Origin: Saprospiraceae bacterium
Lineage (GTDB): Bacteria > Bacteroidota > Bacteroidia > Chitinophagales > Saprospiraceae
Direction: 5' to 3'
Assembly: GCA_016716335.1 (NCBI GenBank)
Contig: JADJWN010000022.1
Span: 47,095 to 111,094, forward strand
Length of the DNA: 64,000 nt
The notes under the pieces are model-generated. The model was not told the origin of the DNA. It searched no databases and was given only the letters and a program-made list of their open reading frames with translations. Numbering within the stretch: position 1 is the stretch's first letter; every line of letters starts with the position of its first letter. The position numbers and the translations under genes were made by a program. Below are positions 44,051 through 53,954 of the stretch, piece by piece.

Positions 44051-47000
44051 TTACGGCAGTTGCTGGATAAAGAAGTCGTAGTTGGACAACAATGATAAGT
44101 TGAGCGGATAGAACAGCAACTGTCCGTACAGCATGTTCTTATCGTCATTGGGGTTATCAAACTTGGACTTACCATTCATATCGTAATCACCCGGCAGATA
44201 ACCATAAGCAAAGTCAAAGTTGACGTTACCTGTGGTATTGCTAGGATATGCAAATACATCGAAGAATAAGGTGTTGAGATCATCACCGGGGTTATCTGCC
44301 TTGATCTTTCCATTTCCATCAAAGTCACCCGCCCACATGGCGTTATAACCTAATCTTACACCGGTATTCTGAGCCAGACCTGTGTAATTTCTGGAAGGAC
44401 CGAATTGTGAACCAAAATCAAAAGTAGGTACAGCGTTGGTAGTGAAATTGACAAGATCCGTAAGCTTCTGCGGTGTCTGAGGATCCTTGGACATAATACC
44501 CAGATGCCTGTGATGTCTTACTACTACATAATAGTCATCCATCGGCATATTCGGGAATCTCAATCCACTTACACCATCCAGATCCACTACATCTCCATCC
44601 CTCTGCAATAATCCTGATCTCGTAGCAAGCACCTGAGTGTTATTGCTCTTACTTCTCAATTCGATAAAGATCCAATCCACGATTGCATTCTGACCAGTCA
44701 CTGCAAATACGGTCGCAGGATCAGGTACAGAATCCCATCGGGTAAGTAATCCCGGACCTACTTTGTTAAAATTGGATGCAACACTTAGAGTTGTAATCGT
44801 AGTCGAGTCATTAGGTGATGTTTCCACTTTCAGACTTACCGGATATTTGAATGGATCCTTATTGGGAATATATCTCTTACCGGTAAATCCATTCACTCTC
44901 AATTGGTCTCTCATCAATGGTCTTCCATCAGAGGCTGTGGCGTTACCATTATTCATCAAAGCACCTTCAAGATAAACCCTTACCTTGATGGTCAAATCAG
45001 GAACCACCAATATATGCAAAGTAGCATTGGCACATACAGAGCCATCAGGGTTATCATCACATGTTTCATATTTGAACTCAACAGGACCAAAGAAATTATC
45101 CGCCGGGGTAAATGTGTAGCTACCATCCGCATTCAACTCAAGGGTACCGGCCGAAACTGTGGTATTTTGAGCGGTTACGGTTTGATTATCTCCCTCAGCG
45201 TCTCCGTCATTATTTTTGACATTGCCGCTCACAGGAGTTGACTGAGCAGTCACTGCAAAGTCATCCGCAGCATAAGTGGTATTCTGAGCAGATGGACCAT
45301 TGATTGTGATATACTGTTTAGCAGTTGCACAATTGCTGGCTTCATCTGTCACACAGACCCGATACACCAACGAATCTATTCCAAGTACACCTGAGTTTGC
45401 AGTATAAGTGATTTCTCCGTTTGTACCGTTTACCGTAGCATTACCTCTGGTAGGAGGTGTAACTATAGTTACTGAAGTGGCATCAAGCGTACAACCTGTC
45501 ACAACTACACATCTGTCGTTATTGAGTGTATTCAGAGTGACAGGAGTGGTCGTAAAGGTAGTAGCAAAATCCACATTGGCAACCGGCTGCTTGGAAGGAC
45601 TGAGATAATCTCTTACATGAATTGTCAGTTCAGATCTTGGACAACCTGATACCAATGGTGGTACACAAACCGGTACCTCATAAATATATACCCCTGCCAT
45701 ATTAGCCACGAAGTTGTATGTACCATCTGAATTGATGGTTAAAGTATAAATACTACCTGAAGGACTTGATTTCAACACCGGCGTGGGACCATAGCTTGTA
45801 CCAGATACCACATAATCATTGGTACTGACATCGCCCGGCACCGGAACATTTACGAAAGTGGCATTAAAGTCAGGATTGAAACAGTGTGTGACTGTCAGCG
45901 TATCAGTGTTACCACTGGACGCACAACCTGAGCCGTTTTCAATGAAATAGAAAGTGGTCTTACCGGGACCTACCGCAGTTACAATACCACTGTTGGTTAC
46001 AGTAGCTACACTTGTATTATTACTATACCATACGCCACCGGATGTAGGTGTAAGGGTAGTTGTGGCGCCAATACAGATATTGGTACTACCGGTATATCCT
46101 ATGGTAGGTGCATTTCTTACTTCAATCGGTGCAGTAGGCAATGAAGGACAACCCGTATCTGTCAATGTGAAGGTGAAAGTCGCAGTACCCGGAGCTACCC
46201 CGGTAACAACTCCACCATTCGTCACTGTGGCTACAGCTGGATTACTGCTGGTCCATGTACCTCCTGTGCTTGGTGATAATGTAGTGTTATTTCCAATACA
46301 GATTTCAGCACTTCCGACGATATCCACAGTAGGTCTGCCATTAACGGTCAGTGCACTTGATGGCTGAGACAAACAGCCGGTAGCCGTCAGTCTGAATCTG
46401 AAAGTAGCAGTACCCTGAGCTACAGCAGTGATCACACCTCCATTTGTTATAGTAGCCACTGCAGGATTGCTGCTTTCCCATGTTCCACCTGTTGAAGGTG
46501 TCACATTAGTAGTCTGTCCTATACAGAGCTCAGCTGCAGGATCTGTGATTGTTGGACCGGGAGTGACTGTTACCGGGCTCGATGCGTCGGAAATACAGCC
46601 GGTAGAAGTCTGTGTGAATGTAAAGGTAGCAGTACCGGGAGACACAGCAGTGATTAAACCGGTATTGGTGATGGTGGCTACCGCATTATTGGAGCTATTC
46701 CAGGTACCCCCTGTGGTAGGCGAAATATTGGTAGTGGCTCCTACGCATATAGAATTGGGTCCATTTAAAACTGTAATCGGTCTTGGATTAACGGTGATAA
46801 CTCCTGTGGGTAGAGAAACACAACCTGCACTACTGGTAAAGGTAAATGTAACAATACCTTCTGCTACCCCTGTAACGACTCCACTATTAGTAACAGTGGC
46901 AATAGCAGGGTTAGAACTTGTCCAGGTACCACCTGTGGATGGAGACAGTTGCGTTGTTCCTCCGATACATACATTGTCAGGTCCCGTAATACTTACAGTC

Positions 47001-47101
47001 GGCCTTGGCATAATGGCTATACTTACTATAGGATCAGAAGCACAACCGGCAGGTGAGGTATAAGTAAATATTGCAGTTCCCTGCGATACCCCTGTAACCA
47101 A
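44051..47101 (-). pseudogene. Giant surface protein 3, C-terminal part (cut off by IS110 element)
   Basis: This is the 3' part of the gene begun at 51532. Sequence resumes at LVTGVSQGTAIFTYT, which completes the BIG2-like repeat broken at 48569. It holds the rest of repeat 9 and repeats 10-14 (GGTWxSSNPAVATVTN, then TGVAPGTATFTFT), a CFNPDF module and two cadherin-like domains shared with protein 2. The C-terminus has two acidic D-x-D/N-x-NGK loops (DFDGNGKIKADNPGDD and DYDMNGKSKFDNPNDD). I see no type A or type B T9SS tail. A start codon within the insertion could open this frame, but without a signal peptide it would not be exported. The intact gene would be 6,015 bases, 2,004 residues. Confidence 0.85.
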
Positions 47102-47180
47102 GCATCCATGTAAATCTCTCCGGTGAATCAATCGTATAAATATTAAATTCACCAGTAAAAATACAATAAAAATGATACAA

Positions 47181-48285
47181 ATGAGCACACCCAGGATTTA
47201 TATTGGATTGGACATCCATAAAAAGACATATCGGGTCCATATCGATACGGATATCTGTCATCACAAGAATTTCTCCATGTCCGCAGATATTGAACTATTG
47301 TATGAGTATGTGCAAAAGCACTTTGCAGCACATGAAGTGCATTTGGTGTATGAGATAGGGTGTTGCGGATTTGGGGTAGCGAGATACTGTCTGAATCTGG
47401 GGTGGCATGTGATGGTGGTCAATCCATCAGACATACCGAGGTCAGACAAATATCAGTATCAGAAGAGTGACAAGATTGATGCAAGGATGCTGTGCAGATT
47501 GTATCGCGATGGACAGCTCAAGGGATACACATACCTACGGAGCAGGGAAGATCTTCTGAAGTTGCTGTTGCGACATCGCAATATATTGGTGAGAAACCTT
47601 AGGAGGATAAAAACCAGATAAAGAGTCAGTTGCTGTATATGAGCATCAGTGTACCTGAGAATGCGACAATGCTAATTGGAGCAAGGCATTTATAGAATGG
47701 ATCAGAGCAATCCGGTGGCAAAGCAGTGAAGGGCGTTATCGATGGAGAAGCAAACTGGTAGTACTGGAGTGCCTGCACAAAAGATTTCTCCACATTACCA
47801 ATGAGCTTGCGAAGTATTATCGCACCCTATAAAGAGGATTATTATCTGCTGCGGAGCATACCGGGATTCGGAAGGCTGGTAGTATCAGCGATATTGAGTG
47901 AACTGGGAGATATACGCCGGTTTCAACGAATCAGAACTGTCCAATTACATCGGAGTAGTACCGGGGCTGCATTCGAGTGGTGGTACAGAAAGCCCTGGGT
48001 ATTACACCGAGATGCAGGAGTTTGTTGCGTTCGTACATCATCGAGGCGGCCTGGATAGCCATGCGGAGAGATCCGGAACTCCAGGCATACTACCGCAAGC
48101 ATCAGGGCAAAAACAGTAAGAGCGTCATAGTAAAGATAGCACATAAACTGATCCGCAGGATGTGGAGCGTGATCAGAAATAAACAACCCTATATAATCAA
48201 TTATCAAAGACAGTCTCGAAAATTCAACAAAGAGTGGAAAGGTCAAACAGACTGCATAACCAGCCGGTGGAGAACAACCCTGTAA
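47181..48285 (+). pseudogene. IS110-family DEDD transposase (several frame breaks)
   Basis: The N-terminal DEDD domain is open to about 47620: GLDIHKKTYRV (first Asp), HLVYEIGCCGFG (Glu) and KSDKIDARML (Asp pair). Frame breaks follow near 47.61, 47.66, 47.81, 47.93 and 47.98 kb, with readable pieces between them (KSQLLYMSIS; SKAFIEWIRAIRWQS; RSIPGFGRLVVSAILSELGDIRRF; NYIGVVPGLHSSG). The C-terminal piece (RSYIIEAAWIAMRRDPELQAYY, then KLIRRMWSVI) is the Transposase_20 domain with the nucleophile serine region. Start is ATG at 47181; an ATG at 47172 is also in frame. The breaks may be consensus errors like others in this window, so the element may still be active. Confidence 0.8.
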
Positions 48286-48568
48286 GGATGAATGTATCTC
48301 AACGCCAAGCAAGCAGCTGTATTACAGACTCAATCTTTCCCATGGATGCCGGTAGAACGGGTAAAAACATCGTTACTACATATATGGAGCGTGAATAGAA
48401 AGAAAAAACACAATAGAAATGAGCGGATAAGAAAATAAAAAATAAATTTGTATAAGGAAAATATCAAAACATCTTGCGAAAGGGAATGCCGGAGAAAAAC
48501 CCTGAGCATTCTTTTCAAAAGAAAAGATTGAGATTATTTCCGTTTGCCTGGCAGGAGATTACATAGGA
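48286..48568 (+). ncRNA. Candidate guide (bridge/seek) RNA region of the IS element
   Basis: In IS1111-type elements the guide RNA is encoded in the long end downstream of the transposase, which is this segment. CATGGATGC at 48341-48349 is the exact reverse complement of the element's first nine bases (47102-47110), and ATTACA at 48321-48326 repeats part of its right end (GATTACATAGGA) in direct orientation, as paired donor guides would. A GAATGC/GCATTC stem (48484-48489, 48506-48511) holds a loop beginning CGGAG, which matches the target flank ACCGGAG at 48569-48575. A second stem is TCTTTTC/GAAAAGA at 48510-48527. The matches are short, and the placement is inference. Confidence 0.4.
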
Positions 48569-51532
48569 ACCGGAGTTGTTTACAGTAGCCACAGCAGGAG
48601 CATTGCTGACCCAAGTACCTCCCGAAGGATTGGCAGATAAGGTCGTGGTACTGTCTATACAGATTGGCGAGGGTCCGGTCAGGGTCACGGTAGGTTTAGG
48701 AGATACATTTACGGTAAGGGCAGTGGACTGACATCCTGTCGCTGTTTCAGTAAAGATCAGATTTGCAGACCCTGCAGACATACCGGTTACCAGACCCGCA
48801 TTGGTTATAGTGGCAATACCCGGAGCACTACTCATCCATGTACCCCCTGTGGTAGGAGATACCGTAGTCGTGAAGTCCACACATATAGTGGATGGTCCTG
48901 TAAATGCTACCGGTGAACTTATGTTAACCGTAACAGGAGGTGTCGGTAATGAAGCACAGCCCGTAGTACTTGATGTAAATATAAATGTAGCAGTTCCGGG
49001 AGCTACTGCGGTTACTAATCCTGTATCATCAACAGTAGCTACCGAAGGATTAGTACTTGACCAGGTTCCACCAGTCGTCGGAGACAACTGAGTGGTTACT
49101 CCCAGACATATAGATGTAGGCCCTGTAATGCTGACTGTCGGTCTGGGTAAAACATTAAGTGTAGGTGTGGGCAACGAAGCACATCCGGTGGACGTCTCTG
49201 TGAAAGTAAATGTCACAGGTCCAACTGCGATGGCAGTCACTAATCCTGAATTGCTGACTGTGGCAACGGAGTTATTACTGCTTGACCATGTACCTCCTGT
49301 CGATGGTGAGAGCTGGGTCGTATTTCCAATACATATTTCAGTTACTGTAATACCTGCTGTTGGTCGTGGTGTCACAGTGATATCGATGGTATTCTGACAA
49401 CCCGTTGAGGATTCTGTAAATCTCAGCGTCGCCACTCCTTCACCTACTCCTGTGACTACGTTGCCTGACACCGTTGCTATACTGGTATGCAAACTGGTCC
49501 ATGTACCACCTGAAGAAGGTGTTAAAGTTGATGTACCTCCTATACAGATAGTGGTAGAAGAAGCCAATAATGTGGGTCTGGGGTTCACTGTCAATGGCGA
49601 AGTAGTATTCGAGCAGCCGGTAGCTGCATCTGTAAAGGTAAAGGTCACACTACCTTGACCCACAGCAGTAGCCACACTTCCTGATACGGTTGCTACTGAT
49701 ACGTTATTGCTCACCCATGTACCTCCGGTTGAAGGCGTAAGGTTGACCGTGCTACCAACACATACCACAGTTGGGTTTACAGATACTGTCGGTCTGGGCA
49801 CAACAGTGATTGAGTCTGTCCATGGCGAAGAACATCCAGTGGAAGTCTGTGTCCATCGGAATGAAACTCTGCCAGGTGCCAAACCTGTTACCAAACCGGA
49901 ATTATTAATTGTTGCTATAGAAGTATTGCTTGACTGCCACGTACCGCCAGAACTCGGCTCAAATGTAGTGGTGGTAAGTACACAAATCGTATCCGGACCA
50001 GTCAGAGTAGTTGTGGGACTGGCAGTTACTGTAACACTCAGCGTATCAGAAGTACATCCTGTGGAAGTTTCTGTAAATACAAATCGTCCGATTCCTGCTG
50101 AAATACCCGTAACCAAACCTGCATTAGTCACAGTAGCAATAGTGGGATTCACAGCAGTCCATGTGCCTCCTGTGGTGGGGGATAGTGTGGTGGTCGATCC
50201 GATACATACTGCTGCGGTACCTGTTATTGTCACCGTAGGTTTAGGATTGACTGTAACTGGACCCGTAGTATTGGTACAACCGGTGGCAGTGTTTGTAAAA
50301 GTAAAGGTTGCCGTTCCGGTGGATATTGCTGTCACCACACCGGTTGTAGCATTCACAGTGGCTACAGCAGGATTGTTGCTTTGCCAGGTACCACCTGTAT
50401 TTGGTGTTAGTGTCGTAGTGTTTCCGATACATATAGCAGACGCCCCACTTATACCGACGGTTGGTCGAGGGTTGACTGTAATTTGCATGGTATCAGAACA
50501 AGAAGTAGTGGCATAAACAAAAAAGTAATTACCACTGGCATTATTGGCAAAAGTAACATTTGCATTACCTCCCGCTAAATGTTGAATAGTAGCTCCCGTA
50601 GGATTCCCTGCTCTGGCACTCCAGGTACCTGTAGTGGGGTTTGTACCGGAGATAGAAGCTATGGTACCCGCACACACTGTCTGATCCGGACCTGCATCCG
50701 GCTTATTGGTAGCGGTCACAGTGATTGAATCCCGACATCCCAAGGCATCAGTTACAATAACCTTATAGTCTCCCGCATTTGCTGGAGTAGCCGGCACAAT
50801 CGATACATCTTCTGTGGTGGATGTATAACTATTCGGACCTGTCCAGGCATAGGATAAAGGCGTTTGACAAGAACCGGTCGTTGCTGTAAGATTTATCTCA
50901 ATACCATTACCACAAGTAGTGGTAGCACTGACTATCACAGGCTTGGGAGGATATAACTGAGTAGAATTTGCATTATACCTTTGTTGAGTACCTCCAATCG
51001 TAAAACCATTGCTGAAGTCGCTACCACCCATACCAGGATCAGCAGACGAGGGATCCACCCCATTTTCGTAAATACGAATTCCACTGCCACAGTTTGCATA
51101 ACTCGAAACTCTGAAGTGGAAAATCTTCACCGTATCTCCACTGTTTAGTGCGTTGTATCTTGCCACCGGAGACAGAGTGGGGGTAATACTGTAAAAATTA
51201 CTCTCAGGTTGAGCAGCAGGAGATTTCAGTGTACTGGTAATATTCCAGGCAGCTGGCTCCCCATCTGTGGACCTCAAGGGCATGTAACTCACAATCTGAT
51301 TGTTCACAATTGAATCCCCAGCAGGCACGATTACAGTAAACTGTGAGTTGAACTGGGTTCTTTGAGCTAAAGATGAAGCAGATCCTGCATTGATGATGAT
51401 GAATGCTTCATACCAACAACTGTCTGGATTGTACTTCAACTGGTAATTGACACTGGTCACCTGTGCGAAGGTGTCCTGCACCAGGAAGAAACAGCTGAAA
51501 AGAGCTGCAACGGTTAAAATTCTGGCTTTCAT
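48515..51532 (-). CDS. Giant surface protein 3, N-terminal part (truncated by IS110 element)
   Basis: Predicted secreted surface protein. It starts at 51532 with a signal peptide ending DTFAQ, then the N-module shared with proteins 1 and 2 (to about residue 200, ending TQLYPPKP), two PKD-like domains and BIG2-like Ig repeats of about 75-80 residues. Eight repeats are complete, and the ninth breaks off at NNSG near 48569. Eighteen further codons come from the insertion element before a stop at 48515, so 1,005 residues are readable. The missing 3' part is at 44051-47101. The truncated product keeps its signal peptide but lacks any C-terminal anchor, so it would probably stay in the periplasm or be degraded. 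Confidence 0.85.
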   Translation of the reverse strand: MKARILTVAALFSCFFLVQDTFAQVTSVNYQLKYNPDSCWYEAFIIINAGSASSLAQRTQFNSQFTVIVPAGDSIVNNQIVSYMPLRSTDGEPAAWNITSTLKSPAAQPESNFYSITPTLSPVARYNALNSGDTVKIFHFRVSSYANCGSGIRIYENGVDPSSADPGMGGSDFSNGFTIGGTQQRYNANSTQLYPPKPVIVSATTTCGNGIEINLTATTGSCQTPLSYAWTGPNSYTSTTEDVSIVPATPANAGDYKVIVTDALGCRDSITVTATNKPDAGPDQTVCAGTIASISGTNPTTGTWSARAGNPTGATIQHLAGGNANVTFANNASGNYFFVYATTSCSDTMQITVNPRPTVGISGASAICIGNTTTLTPNTGGTWQSNNPAVATVNATTGVVTAISTGTATFTFTNTATGCTNTTGPVTVNPKPTVTITGTAAVCIGSTTTLSPTTGGTWTAVNPTIATVTNAGLVTGISAGIGRFVFTETSTGCTSDTLSVTVTASPTTTLTGPDTICVLTTTTFEPSSGGTWQSSNTSIATINNSGLVTGLAPGRVSFRWTQTSTGCSSPWTDSITVVPRPTVSVNPTVVCVGSTVNLTPSTGGTWVSNNVSVATVSGSVATAVGQGSVTFTFTDAATGCSNTTSPLTVNPRPTLLASSTTICIGGTSTLTPSSGGTWTSLHTSIATVSGNVVTGVGEGVATLRFTESSTGCQNTIDITVTPRPTAGITVTEICIGNTTQLSPSTGGTWSSSNNSVATVSNSGLVTAIAVGPVTFTFTETSTGCASLPTPTLNVLPRPTVSITGPTSICLGVTTQLSPTTGGTWSSTNPSVATVDDTGLVTAVAPGTATFIFTSSTTGCASLPTPPVTVNISSPVAFTGPSTICVDFTTTVSPTTGGTWMSSAPGIATITNAGLVTGMSAGSANLIFTETATGCQSTALTVNVSPKPTVTLTGPSPICIDSTTTLSANPSGGTWVSNAPAVATVNNSGSYVISCQANGNNLNLFF

Positions 51533-52491
51533 GGCGATTAACTTCTGTTGTTTAGATTTAGGTTCTACAAAAAATTGGTTTTACGAAAAAATATATGATA
51601 ATGTCAAAAAATGACAGTATATTATTTGGAAAATTACTATTGAGGGATGGGTTCTAATGACAAAAAGAGACGGCACATAACTTTGTATCGCTCTTTTTAT
51701 TAAATTTTGAAGTTTGATTGTTATCATTTTACTTATTCTCATATATGTAATAGATTTATAATATGTAAATTAAGCACATACCTTTTGATTCTACTACATT
51801 CTGAGCAACAAGATTCAATGATTAAATCTTGTTTTATAGGGACAAATATATTACTATAAATCATAATATAAAATATTTTACCAATTTTTATTCAAATTTT
51901 ATGCCATAATATGATTACCCCTGACAGGAAGTGACCAATTAGTAAACTTTTGTATGATTTACAGGCCTTTTATTATGGCTAGTTCAGATCTATGCTCTCA
52001 GGAATTGAATTTTCACCTCAAGCATGGGGATACCCGGTAAAGCGTATTTTTATCATTCTCAAATTTGAAGGTGGCTCGTACAGTTAATTAATGAACCCGG
52101 CAAACCATTCTTACACAAATCTGAGACACAATAACGAAAGTGTTCCCCTACTCGATTTCAACTAAAATCGTATTAATCAGATAATTATCAGTGTGAAGAA
52201 GATACCTTGAATTGAGTGAATTGTACAAATTCATTCTTATATCAAGGAGGGGTGTTATATTTTAACTACTGGGTTTACCCCATGCTTAATAAAAACCAAT
52301 AGTGATTCTTTATTATGGTGTAATTTTTTGTAAAATCGCCAAAAAAACATAGCCAGCCACGCCTAAAGCATGGAAAAATCATTGCAACTAATGGAAGAAG
52401 TCTTGAAATGAAACCCCTGAATTTTTATTTAATATCATGTTTAGAAAATTAAGTACCGATTGAATTTACTTACTTAACTTATGTGTAGTTC
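51533..52491. other. AT-rich intergenic region
   Basis: No open frame worth calling occurs in this stretch of about 960 bases between giant gene 3 and the MATE gene. It is strongly AT-rich. It must contain the leader and promoter of giant gene 3 on the minus strand and the 3' end of the MATE transcript. I see no tRNA, IS remnant or clear terminator. Confidence 0.5.
51602..51616 (-). promoter_or_regulatory. Possible operator-like inverted repeat
   Basis: TGTCA-AAAAA-TGACA is a perfect five-base inverted repeat with a five-base spacer, centred about 77 bases upstream of the gene 3 start. Its size and place suit a dimeric regulator site, but a short repeat like this can arise by chance in AT-rich DNA. 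Confidence 0.2.
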
Positions 52492-53829
52492 TCAGAATTT
52501 CAGAATATGCCATTTATCAGTCTTCAAAAACCAATAGCTCATTAAAGTAATACCGAGCCAATAGAAAATTTCCACGGCCCATGCGATATTGAGGTTGAAC
52601 CAATACATTTTGATAAACAGAATACTGTATATTATATAAACTACTGTAAATATCAGTTGTATCCAAAGGGCTGTACGGGTATGACCGGTACCTATCAGGC
52701 CATTGATGAAGATACCACCCACCGCAAAGGTCATCAATATGGCAAATACCATCATCAGGTAGGGCTTTGACTCCAGTATCAGTGACATATCATCCCTCCC
52801 GAAAAGGGGATAAAGAAAAAACTCCGGAAAAAGCAGCACGGGTAAAGCGATAATCATGGTGGAGAAAACATTAATCTTCACCGTTTTGATGATCAGGGGT
52901 AGCACTGCCTGTCTTTTGCGGTTGCCTATAAAATTACTCACCATGGTATTTATTCCAGCAGAATAGCCCCAGCATGGAATGGACAGGATCAGATATACAT
53001 TACGCATCAGATTGGAAATCTGCAACTCTCTGCTGCCTACATTCTCAATAAAACTGAAGAATAAAAACCAGGAACCTATTCCGAGTATAGACTGAAACAC
53101 CACAGGAAATGAAATATTGAATACAATGAACACTGTAAGAATACTAAGCTTTTCAGTGTTAAGGAGTTTATATTTTCTGTTGCCTTTATCCCAGATCATA
53201 TACACTAAGAAGGCCACAAAGGCAACTACCTCTGCCAGCGTACTGGCCAGCCCGGCACCCCCGATACCCATAGGTTCTATTCCAAAAGCCCCGAAGATGA
53301 ATACATAATTAAGAAAAATATTCACAGTGATCAGTATCACCGTATCATAAATGATGAACCTGGTATTGGCTATGCCGGTGTAAAATGCAATCAGAGATAC
53401 TCCGATATAGCTGAAAAATACCCCAAAGCTTCTGGGCTTGATATACTCCACACATTTCTGCAGTATTTCTTCATTATTGATAAAAAGGCTGAAAAACGAG
53501 GCACTGCCAAACCATAAAAAAAGAAAAAGTACGACAGCCAGCACACATTCAAATATAAACAACCCCTGAAAATCCCGTCCTGCTCCAGTATAGTTGAGTT
53601 CACCGTTTCTCCTGGCAATCAATATCTGGCCGCCTCTCGAAAATCCGTAGCCTATCGAAGCAATGATAAGATAAAAAACACCTACCAGACCAACCGCTGC
53701 AAACTCCAGAGGATCATAATGATACAGAAATACATTATCAGATAATACAATAATATTCTGGGCTGCACTACCCAGCATGATCGGAACGGACAGGGACAAT
53801 ATTTGTCTGTAGGATGTACTTAATCTCAT
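52492..53829 (-). CDS. MATE-family efflux transporter
   Basis: Inner-membrane multidrug/toxin exporter of the MATE/MOP superfamily, driven by an ion gradient. The 445-residue protein has about 12 hydrophobic segments in two halves. Family-like features are SVPIMLGSAAQNIIVLSDNVF at the N-terminus, GYGFSRGGQILIARRNGE after helix two and GIGGAGLASTLAE in helix six. The start is ATG at 53827-53829, and the first helix follows directly with no signal peptide, as usual. It is divergent from oligopeptidase B, leaving 125 bases for both promoters. Substrate is unknown. Confidence 0.88.
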   Translation of the reverse strand: MRLSTSYRQILSLSVPIMLGSAAQNIIVLSDNVFLYHYDPLEFAAVGLVGVFYLIIASIGYGFSRGGQILIARRNGELNYTGAGRDFQGLFIFECVLAVVLFLFLWFGSASFFSLFINNEEILQKCVEYIKPRSFGVFFSYIGVSLIAFYTGIANTRFIIYDTVILITVNIFLNYVFIFGAFGIEPMGIGGAGLASTLAEVVAFVAFLVYMIWDKGNRKYKLLNTEKLSILTVFIVFNISFPVVFQSILGIGSWFLFFSFIENVGSRELQISNLMRNVYLILSIPCWGYSAGINTMVSNFIGNRKRQAVLPLIIKTVKINVFSTMIIALPVLLFPEFFLYPLFGRDDMSLILESKPYLMMVFAILMTFAVGGIFINGLIGTGHTRTALWIQLIFTVVYIIYSILFIKMYWFNLNIAWAVEIFYWLGITLMSYWFLKTDKWHILKF

Positions 53830-53954
53830 TTGGGCGACAATTTATCGAAATCCCTTTAGATTTTGCAGATATAACATAAAATTAATGCAGGCATACTCTA
53901 TTTTTACGGCATGTTGAATTTCATCATTTTATCACCCAATCAAATACCTGCCTG

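Larger units (their letters stand above)
47102..48568 (+). mobile_element. IS110-family element, IS1111-like, 1,467 bp
   Basis: Boundaries come from rebuilding the adhesin: codons for NNSG end at 48569 and LVTG begins at 47101, and joining them restores the repeat in frame with no duplicated target bases. The ends carry subterminal, not terminal, inverted repeats: ATGTAAATCTC at 47108-47118 and GAGATTACAT at 48555-48564, with 6 and 4 bases outside them. No target duplication plus subterminal repeats are IS1111-subgroup traits. The element encodes a DEDD transposase on the plus strand, opposite to the adhesin, with a short left end (about 75 bases) and a long right end (about 280). Confidence 0.85.

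Noticed and set aside
47120..47155. GGTGAAT/ATTCACC inverted repeat in the IS left end as a terminator or attachment site
   Set aside because: Seven-base arms with an 18-base AT-rich loop and no T-run; not enough to assign a role.
44051..47188. Separate gene starting inside the IS element (protein start MLICIIFIVFLL)
   Set aside because: The hydrophobic start is IS-derived sequence read antisense; the true upstream half lies at 48569-51532 in the same frame.
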